The notes beneath the pieces are model-generated. The model had not been told where the DNA came from, did not search any database, and saw only the letters and a list, made by a program, of their open reading frames with translations. From Tanytarsus gracilentus (lineage: Eukaryota > Arthropoda > Insecta > Diptera > Chironomidae), in contig JAXRKN010000045.1 of NCBI GenBank assembly GCA_038502055.1, positions 8,111,501 to 8,175,500 on the forward strand: a stretch of DNA of 64,000 bases. Direction: 5' to 3'. Below, in pieces: positions 54,951 through 64,000 of the stretch; the first letter of the stretch is position 1, and every line of letters starts with the position of its first letter. Made by a program: the position numbers and the translations under genes.

Positions 54951-56196
54951 GTGTGAGGGAGTGGGATTTTCTTTGTTGAATTTTGGATATTTTGTGACTA
55001 ATGTTTTTTGAGTTTTGATTTAAATTTGTTTCGCCGACTCACAAAAACTACGGCGGAATTTTTAAAAAAATTTTTTTTTTTTATTTTTTATACATTTATT
55101 TTGCTATTTTTGACATCCAAAAAGTTTTTGAATTAAAGTTTGAAAAAAATATGATTTTTAAATGTGGAAAATAAAAAAGCTTTTTTCCCCCATGACTGAT
55201 GAGAACTATGGCGAGATTTCTAAAAATTATTTTAGATGAAAAAAAAAATGTTATGGATCATAATTTTTGTTTTGTGCTCGAAGAATTATTCAAATCGAGG
55301 TTTGATTAAAAAGTAAGTATTTAATGTCAAAATTATTTTGACTTTTTTTCGTGCCTTCTAAAAAAAATTAGGTAAAAATTTGAAATTACTTTATTAATTT
55401 TGAAAATTTCTATCAAAAATTTAATTTTTTGAATAAGTTAATATTATTAAAGATAAAATTTCTAGCTTTCTATTTAATTTTAAATTAAATTAAATTGAAA
55501 TTTCTGAAATTGTTAAAAAAGTTTAAAAAAATAATGAAAAAATTACAACAACAATATGCTATTAAAGAACAGTTTAAGAAATAATTTATGGTGAAATCTT
55601 AAATTTAAATTTAATTTAATTTAAAAATTAATTATAAATTTTTATCTTTAATTAATATTAACTTATTCAAAAAATTAAATTTTTGATAGAAGATTTTCAA
55701 AATTAATACAACGGTTAATTTTCAGAATTTTTTACCTAATTTTTTTGAAGGCATGAAAAAAAGCTCAAAATAATTTTGAATTCAAATCATGTAGCTTTTT
55801 AATCAAACCTCGGATTTGAATAATTTCTTGAGTCACAAATAGTCAAAAAAGTTATGATCCATAAGATTTTTTTTCATCTAAAATTATTTTTGAGAAAATC
55901 TCCGCCATAGTTCTCATCACTTCATGTGGTGAAAATAGCTTTTTTTTTCAATTTTAAAAAATATATTTTTTTGAAAAAGTTGAATTCAAAAACTTAAATA
56001 TAAAAAACTATATTAAAAACATAAAAATTTTAAAACCATGTAGCTTAGTAGGGGAGAAACTCAAATTTTAATTTCAAAACTAAAAAAATTTGGTGTCAAA
56101 AAAATGGGAGTGCGTCACAAATAGTCACAATTAGGTCACAATAATATCCAAAATTCAGACCAAATGGAGAAATTCTCCGCCGTACTTCCCTCACAC
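54951..56196. mobile_element. Long-armed palindromic (foldback-like) DNA transposon, non-autonomous
   Basis: The ends are GTGTGAGGGA at 54951 and its complement TCCCTCACAC ending at 56196, flanked on both sides by the 8-bp direct repeat CTTTTAAT (54943-54950 and 56197-56204). Inward, the two halves are imperfect inverted copies almost to the centre: GAATTTTGGATATT near 54979 pairs with AATATCCAAAATTC near 56143; GAGAACTATGGCG near 55201 with CCGCCATAGTTCTC near 55903; TTATGGATCATAA near 55250 with TTATGATCCATAA near 55850; and the AATAAGTTAATATTA-type sequence near 55433 with its complement near 55654. The centre (about 55,510-55,590) is unpaired. No transposase frame. An 8-bp duplication occurs in hAT and P superfamilies, but the terminal bases do not settle the family. 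Confidence 0.88.
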
Positions 56197-56204
56197 CTTT
56201 TAAT
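56197..56204. repeat. Right 8-bp target-site duplication (CTTTTAAT)
   Basis: Identical to 54943-54950 and directly abuts the right terminal inverted repeat. Confidence 0.85.
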
Positions 56205-58201
56205 AGGTCTGCTAATTCTCAAGAGGATGAGAGGAAATAAAATGAAATTTTCAGAGTGGAAAGTTTCTCTTGTTGCAAAGTTTTTTACTGGAGGGGTTGA
56301 CAAAGGGGAAACTCAAGACGAGAGAGCTTTTGTTCGCAATAAAATCCCGCAACTGGCAATAAACTTTTCCTGGGCTCTCTTTAATGAATTTTTCGGGGGT
56401 TTTCTTCGCAACTAGCACATCGAGTTCTTGGTAGTGCGGGAAGGAGTCAACAAAAGATTTATTGTGTACAAATTTTTCCCTTCTTTTGTTGCTATTTCAC
56501 TCAAGTGCAGGAAGTGAAAACTTTCATTGCTTTACCCACCCAGATGCGAGAGAGGAAAAACTTATCGAGCATGAAAGGTTACTTTGGAAAATTCCTAAAG
56601 ATCCTGTTGATGTTTTAAAATTGATTTCCCTAAATTTATGCGTGGTGGTGTTAATGGTTTATAATTTCGATGAAAGTAACTAATTTTAATTAACGTGAAG
56701 ACTGGAAAATTTCAGCGCCATTTAAGTTGATAATTTTTCGGAGCGCGTGGTGTAATAAATTTTCAATTTAATTATTTATGAGAGTTTAAGAATTTAAGAT
56801 GAAAATCAGACTGAAGAGAAATTTATTGAACATCAACCTTGAATGGATTAAAAAAATATCTTTGAGGGTGTAAAAAAATCTTTTCAATTTTTTCTAGCCC
56901 ACCAAATTTATGACACGCAAAAAATCCAAGTATAAAAGCAAGTGAACCAAAATAACCCAGAAATTGAATCAAAAAATGACAAGTCTGAAGAAAAGGTAGA
57001 AAGGGGTGAAAATTTTCACATCAGCGCCCATGAAGCTGATAGCATTATCGTGATGAGCAAAAATTTTCCCTCTCTTTCTACGCTTTTGATTATAGGCGTT
57101 AAGGCAAGTGATGTATGAAATCTTATAAAGAATTTACTGTCACTTTTTTCAATACACCTCTGTCAGTTTTGATAGACTAGTAATTTTCATAAAATTCAAT
57201 TCATGATTCACCCCATTTTTGAAGATTTTTTTTCCTACATAAAAAATTTTCTTTAGGTTGAATTTGATTAAAAATTTATATTTTAACTTGACATCTTTTC
57301 AACCTTAAAAATGATAACTCACCAATTAATTCTCGAAAAAGTTTTTTTTATCAGCAAAATTAGCATGAACAAATTTTCAGCCAACAGCTAAATGTTAGAA
57401 GATTGCAGAAGAGTCAACCTGAAAAGAGAAGAAAAAGAGAAAAATCAGCCGGGAGGAATTGGCAGAGCACAAAAAATTGAGAATAAATGTATTTATAAAT
57501 TGCATTTTTATCTATAAATCATGCCGTATGAGACCATAAAAGTCTTTATTATAGACACTTTCACATAATATTATACTTCAACATGACTACAACGGTAGCA
57601 GCTCACATGACTTTGAGAGTTTTCAGAAATGAACGAGAGGGGTTGTAGGAGCTATATATCACTGACTTTCTTTCTACGTGTGTGTTCTATGCACTTGTAT
57701 GAAAGGCTCTCTAGCTACGTTCGCAAACTTCCTTGTGGGAATTTCCAAGCTCACCGTTAAGTATCAGAATGCTAGGGTGAAATTGAAGTTTCCTCACAAC
57801 TTTTCGTTTCATGAAAAACTTTTTATTATTTTCAACAAACAATGTGAGCCACTAGATAGCATTATAACGTTAGACACATATTTATTGTGGGTGACAAATT
57901 TTTAATGCTCACAATCATAAATTTCTTCTTCTTTCCTTTAGATGCTTGCAACTATTATGTGTATGTGTGTGTGTTCTGAGCAGCGGAGAACGATAAAAGT
58001 GGAAAAATATTAAGAGAACGTAACAGTGTGGAAATGGATTTCATTCGTGAATTGTCGAGGTAAAATGAAAATAATAAAAGTCATCCGTGTAATCCCCTAA
58101 AAATCTTCTTCTTTTTTAGTTAATAAAGCATATATGTTAAGAAATGAAAAAGATTTCTTTCATTGTTTCCTTTCTTAATCTTTGTAATTGCAGGCTGACC
58201 A
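56205..58201. other. No gene seen between two mobile elements
   Basis: A/T-rich. Short plus-strand open frames near 56.2-56.7 kb begin inside or just after the palindromic element and show no domain signature. Confidence 0.35.
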
Positions 58202-58227
58202 TCTCATAATAGACAAATCATGCAATT
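58202..58227. repeat. Left 26-bp target-site duplication of the retroposon-like insertion
   Basis: TCTCATAATAGACAAATCAT plus six further bases, exactly repeated at 59229-59254. Confidence 0.92.
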
Positions 58228-59228
58228 AGATTAGATTAGATAACAGTCAGGTAGCCACTACCGAAGTAGGAAGACGTCCGACGCAACCTCACATGATTGA
58301 CCCGCGATTCCTCAGAAAAGCGAAGCCTAGTGGGCTACTTAGGCAAGTATCTACAGTCGATATGAACCACAGGTACGAACACACCCCTGACTGGAGTAAA
58401 TACAATTAGATAATCATTAGTGAGAACCGATGCCGGGCAAACACCCTCTATCATCGGCTTTGGTTAATAGGGAATTTTAAAATACCTTTACGGCAATGTT
58501 AGTGTGTTAGTGTTTTTTTTTGTAAGTTTTTGTTTTCGAATGATTTTTAGTTTGTAGTTTCTAGAGAAACTACGGTTAAGAACAGTCTTTACTGAGCAGA
58601 TATTACAGTTTCCAACTAATCAAAACCAAATCAACATTTTATTTGTCTCAAATCACTTAGATAAAAGCCGTGATTCCACCACTACCTTCCTCAACTGAGA
58701 CTAGTGTACACAGTTGGTGTGTCGAGTCAAAATATATGTCCGTTGTCCATTTTAGAACAATCACAAACACAAACCCTCCCTCGAGATCGAAGTGTGCAAA
58801 TCCCTTAACTCCTATCTATAAATATCCTTTCAAACAAAATTAAAAAAAAAATTTATTTTGAAAATGAAATTTACCCAATTCACTCATCAACAAAAAAAAC
58901 TTCCCCTGTTTAACCTAAACTTGTTTCAAAATAACTCCACTTCCGTTCCTCAACTGATCCTTACCGGATTTCAGTTGGACCCTGTCAAACTTTTACCAAA
59001 ATAAATTACATAGTTACCCATGAAAGTTTTCTTGAAAAATCCTCAATGGACAATTTTTCCAAAACAGACTTCCTTCCTTCCAAATTGAGTGTACTCGAAC
59101 ATTTTCTGTCACTACCTGTCCTAATCTAACTAACAAGCCACTTTTACCGACCCTAGCACTGCCAAAACCCAATTAATCACCGGAGCAAATAATTTTTGCA
59201 ACTCACTTTTTCAACGCACACTTCGATC
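58228..59228 (-). mobile_element. About 1.0-kb non-autonomous retroposon-like insertion
   Basis: Bounded by identical 26-bp direct repeats. The left end carries tandem ATTAG units (to about 58241). Read on the minus strand these become a 3' tail of repeated ATCTA after a G/C-richer segment (TTCGGTAGTGGCTACCTGAC), which is how several insect non-LTR retrotransposons end. The minus orientation is inferred from this tail. No long open frame is present, so it is a truncated or internally deleted copy, or a SINE-like derivative. GATCGAAGTGTGC at 58785-58797 recurs inverted as the right terminus (59216-59228), which may reflect rearrangement during insertion. Such a long duplication favours target-primed insertion over cut-and-paste transposition. 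Confidence 0.85.
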
Positions 59229-59254
59229 TCTCATAATAGACAAATCATGCAATT
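59229..59254. repeat. Right 26-bp target-site duplication of the retroposon-like insertion
   Basis: Exact copy of 58202-58227, immediately after the inserted segment. Confidence 0.92.
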
Positions 59255-62200
59255 GTTTAAACATTTTCATGCAAATTTCATTTTAATTTTTTTATTAAAA
59301 TTTAATTGCAATAAATCATAAAATTTTTATCTGGTCACCCTTTCGAGCTGTTCATGACGCGAGAATGAGAAACGTTAATCTTAACCTCAAAATCAAAAGC
59401 GAGGAAAAATATTTTAGCTGCTTGTGAAAACAAGTTAAAACGTTTATGATATGATTTATTGTCACAAGATGAGTGGTAGGCGGTTTTGTAGATGGGTAAA
59501 AGTCATTTTCAACGGAGATGCTTTTAAAGTAAAAATAGAGCCATATATAACACTCGAATTACATATAAAAAGGGTCTTTAAGTGTTCACTTAAGAAAAAT
59601 GACACCTTCAAGGATATGAAACGATATTGTTGTCGAAGGACGACTAAGAAAAAAGGTGAAATGGAATATAAAAATAACATTTACATGATAAAGTGAATAA
59701 AAATGTGAATGATTTCTTTTTAAATTAATAGAAACTCTCCAATGAAGATTTGTGTAGATTCAAGACAAAAATAGAATTATTTTAATTAATTTTAGCTCAA
59801 ATTACGACACAATTTCTAATTGCCCCATGAAACGGTATCATAAGCAATTTTCTCCTCCCATTGAATTAATTTTCTCCTCCTTTGAAAATTAGTTACAATA
59901 ATAAGACTAACAAATTAAGATTTGCCGCCCATGCTGAACACAATAAGCAAGCAGTCATGTTCTCGCCAATATCCCACAGCGATACAAACGCTTTTTCATG
60001 CTTCTCTATAAAATGATCCAGTGAAAAATATTTTATTATGCTTTCTTTCTCACTTCTCGCAGTGAGCTTTTGAAACATGAACAACATCCTCCATGCATAT
60101 ACGATAATTGCTAGTTTTTGTTCATAAAATATGAAACTAATTTCATCTCGAAAAACGTTTCTATCGCTTCAGAATGAAAATGGGTTTTTGTGTTATGAAG
60201 CAGCTCCTTTTATCAAGTGCATGACTTTATGATTCTATATCGTGTGTGCTCATCTGAATGTTTGGTCAAGCACACACGGCTCTCGGAGTTGTTTCACAAA
60301 ATGATATGTTGAGCATTTAATGGTGTTGCTGCTTCCGATACTCGTTCTCAGAATGTGTACGAGGAAGAAATAAAAAAATTGAAATTGGCAAAATTAAAAC
60401 ATTTCGTATTCAACTCGCGACCGTACACGTCTTCATCCACCCACGTATGAGTGAGAAGCATCTGATGTACTTCAAGTTGCGATATATTTTTTTCTCTCTA
60501 CTTTCATGCTTGCAACTGCTGCTGATTTTACCTCAGTGAAGGAGAAACTTTTAGCACTTTATAAAGAGCAAGTTTTATGATGTTTACTCTTCTCCTAACC
60601 CCATCTACTCGTAATTTCTATGCTGCCTTTTTTTCGGGTGCTTCATATCAGCATTCTGAAGCAGCAACGAGCGATAAAGTTTAATTTTTATACTGCAGGA
60701 AATGAGAAGCTTCAGCAACAAACACACACGAGCTTCAACCAACGACAACATTTTAATTAAATTTTTTTTCTCACTTTTTGCTTCTCCTCTGATTTTATTT
60801 GGATTTTTTTTCATTGCTTTTATTGCGCTATTTTAGTCGAGAGCAATCGCAATGATTGTAGATTGAAATAAAAACGTGGCAATGGTGGGGTAGTTGTTGA
60901 GAGTGAAATTAGAGAAAATTGAAAATGATTTCGACATTGATGATGACGGTTTTTCTCGCAATATAAAGTTGAGGTCTTTAATTTTGGGTTTTATTGAGTT
61001 TTAGTTGGGGCTGTTTTAAAATTAGGTCACAATATTTTTGAATAAATTTGGGATTAATTTAATTATTAGATTTTTGTTCTTTTTTAATCATAAGTAATTT
61101 TTTATGACATCATTAAAATATTGACGTCATTAGTGAAACATCCCTTTATAGATTTTATGTTAGAAAAATAAGTTAAATGGCAAAAAGAAGCAATTTAAGG
61201 TTCATAATCAACACGAAAGTAACTGAAAAAATTTCATTTCCTTTCTCATAAAAATTATGACTTATTCAAACAAGGATATGCCATTAAAAGAGCTCATAAA
61301 ATATACAGTGCTGACAGGGTTTGATTGTAAATTATGACATTTTTTTGGAATCTTTTTTGTGATAGAATTTTTTAGTGTGAAAATTATTTTCTTGAAATAC
61401 TCCAACAATTTAAATGAAAATGTTGAATTAAAAAATTTAATTTAAACTTTTGTGAAATTTTATCAACTTCCAAGAAATCACTTCTTATCACCTCCAAGTA
61501 AAAACCACAAGCGAGAACTGCAAAATATCTAAAATTAAATCTCCATTTCTTCAGACTGCTCTTTTTCTCACTCTCATTGTGGTTTTTTCCGTGAGGGAAA
61601 CATCTAAGAATTATTATTATGCAAAAGTGCTTTAAACTCCCAAGATTTATTTGCCTTGCGGGGTTTGTTTGAAAATTACACGAAGCTTTTAAGATGGAAA
61701 AAGTATTCTCTTTCGGTCTTCAGTTATTCGTTATTAAATAAACTCATTCTTCATTCCCTTTCAAGTTTAAAGCACACTAAAGTACATAAATGAAGATGAA
61801 GTGCAGTGAGAAAGTTTAAAATTCTCTTTTGTGGTGCGCCAAGAATTTTTATATTATTTAATTTTCAGCTTGAGGAAAGAAAATTTTCTCAGACTTGATA
61901 AAGCTTCTTCCTTAAAGTTGAGGAAATGACGCATTTGAATCGAGTTTGTTGATGATGAAAATTATGTAAAAAATGAAGGTCGTTTTTACCACAGCAGACT
62001 TATTAAAAGCTTTTTCAGAGGGGAAAACACTCAGATATATTGTTTAGATTTAATTAATGATTAAAGTCAACAATTATCCAATCTTTTAAAAATTTAAACA
62101 AATTAGTGTCCCACCCCTTCACCATAAACATTTCAACCAAGAAAATATTCCACAAAACCAATAAAAGTTGACACAAGAGGGGAGAAAAAGTTTCTGACTT

Positions 62201-64000
62201 AAATTTCAAATGAGGATGATCGCATTAAAGTACATAAAAGTATTTCATCAGCAAACATATATAGAAGAATAAAACGTGGTGTGAAAATTACATTTTTTTT
62301 ACGCTATTAAATTATCAAATAGGGAAAAAGTTTGTCGTACGTTGCGAGATGACAAAGCCAGAATTGGTTAATTTTTTCTCACTCACTTTTCACCGTTGCA
62401 TAGGATAATAAATTTAGTGGTGCAGCGCGCGTTATCTTGCAATGTATAAATTTCAATTAATAAAAAGTGGCATTAAATCTTCAGTGAGCTTTTTCGCACG
62501 AAAAAAAACATTTATTTTTTTGCAGCCCAGCAAAGAAGCACGACGACAACGACGAGTGGTCGTAGAGAGGATATAATGCGGTTGGAAGCGCGAGAATAAA
62601 AGCTTGAGAAAGAGCTAAAAATTTTGCTGCTATGATTTCCTCATAAAGCAACATCATTACATTGTTTTTGCTCCGAAACCCGAAGCTAATTAGTTTTTGT
62701 TCCACTCCAGTTTTCTGAGAGTGAGTTGGAAAAAAAAATTAAGTAACCATGCAACTGGCTGAGAGCAAGAAGCGGAAGGATGGAGCACAAAAAATTAATG
62801 CCTTATAATAGAGCAACTTTTTTACCCCTCACTCAAGCTACCCTTTTCTCTCTCTTATTATTCATGCTAGCACCTAAAAGTTGCGGAGCAAAAAATGAAG
62901 AATTTTTTAGTCATGACAACTTCGAGAAGCGATGGTGGAGAAAAAGCTTTAATTTACAAATTAAGTAATGTGCGTGCATTAAAAAGTCGAGAAGAAATTC
63001 ACTCGAAATTTTATAAACTTCATGAAACAAATTGCATCTAATGCAGTTTGAATAAAACATGAAAAACTAAATCTCGCAAATCCTTTATGTTATAAAGTGA
63101 TCTCTTAAAAGCACATTTCATGCTAATGCATCGCCAAAATTTGTTGTTCAACATTTAAATCGACGCTGAAAAATCAAAAAATAATAAAACTGCGAGCTAG
63201 AATTAGAATATGATTTTAGCGCTATTGAAATTAATCTGCTGATGCTGCTGGCTGCACGTTTCGCTCGTCTAATGAATTTTTTACTCATTTATCTCACTAA
63301 ACATGGAGATAAAATTCATAATTCATATCAAGCTCTCTCACTCACTCGCACCTTGCAACATAAATTTAGAGGAGCAACATTTACGCTGCGCTCTGCACAT
63401 TTAAAATGGCATAATCAATTATTTAAACGCAAATTCAACAACAATAAATGCATTAATCGTGAATATTATTGTTAATTAATTTACATAAATCATGAAATTA
63501 TGCAACAAATTGCGTGACACATAAATATAAAATTTTCGGAATGCCTCACATGCGAGATAATGGAGCATGTAAAGTGTCATTTCACATGTCGAAAATTTTG
63601 TACCGTCACATGGCCATCTCGAAAATGCAAACACAACTTATGACATTTAAATGATGTCGACGAATGATAAATTCTTGAATTATTGATTTCACATAAATAG
63701 GTCGGACTTTTTATGTCATCGAAAGCTTATAGGATTTTTGAAAATGAAATTTATTACAATTTCTTTAAATGATTTTCAATTTTGCTACATATAAAAAATC
63801 GTTAAAATTTTCAACGGTTGTTTTAAATTTAAATGTATAGAAATATTTGACAAAGTTAATTCTAGAGATTGTGTACTAAAAAATTACAAAACTTTCGTAA
63901 TGTCACGATAGAAAGCTCAATATAATTGCATGATTATCAATTGACTTTGTCATCAGAAATAACGCAAATTTTCATTCGTTCTCGATAGTTAATTGGATGC
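59255..64000. other. Gene-poor A/T-rich sequence to the window edge
   Basis: No supported exon. The open frame 62780-62968 (plus) starts with a hydrophobic, signal-like stretch (ATLFSLLLFMLAPKSCGAK), but it is short, has no family match and no splice context, so it is not called. Confidence 0.35.

Noticed and set aside
62780..62968. Short plus-strand frame with a signal-peptide-like start
   Set aside because: Too short, no mature-domain signature and no splice or promoter support; hydrophobic stretches are common in A/T-rich chance frames.

Overview
The window looks like nuclear DNA from an insect. It is A/T-rich, and its genes are split by GT-AG introns. It carries two hexamerin (larval storage protein) genes, an insect beaten-path immunoglobulin gene and an axonemal dynein. 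Sparse genes, long A/T-rich introns and the arylphorin-like hexamerins fit a nematoceran fly such as a midge or a relative, but the species cannot be fixed from the sequence. All five recognisable genes lie on the minus strand. I joined exons by hand from splice sites and reading-frame phase.

Layout, left to right. 1-11.2 kb: the 5' part (11 coding exons, about 546 codons) of an axonemal dynein heavy chain, probably DNAH10 type, which runs off the left edge. 11.2-16.4 kb: no firm gene, but a composite tandem-repeat block at 13.27-13.95 kb. 16.4-21.9 kb: three exons of a secreted cysteine-rich gene with EB-like modules, whose 3' end is unresolved. 24.6-27.3 kb: a complete three-exon hexamerin (695 aa). 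29.3-33.35 kb: a beat-family gene, with a second complete hexamerin (two exons, 705-706 aa) lying inside one of its introns on the same strand. 33.4-64 kb: no convincing coding exon. A strong splice acceptor before the first visible beat exon suggests that part of this stretch is a long 5' intron of beat. It holds a near-homopolymer A tract of about 385 bp, a 1.25-kb long-armed palindromic DNA transposon with 8-bp target duplications, and a 1.0-kb retroposon-like insertion with 26-bp target duplications.

How the genes relate: the two hexamerins are diverged tandem paralogues for amino-acid storage in larvae, each with its own TATA box. The dynein belongs to cilia or sperm flagella and beat to axon guidance or neuronal adhesion, so the neighbourhood is not a functional cluster. 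The most distinctive points are the same-strand nesting of a storage-protein gene inside a neural adhesion gene, the unshared introns of the two hexamerins, and the two precisely bounded, apparently undescribed mobile elements.
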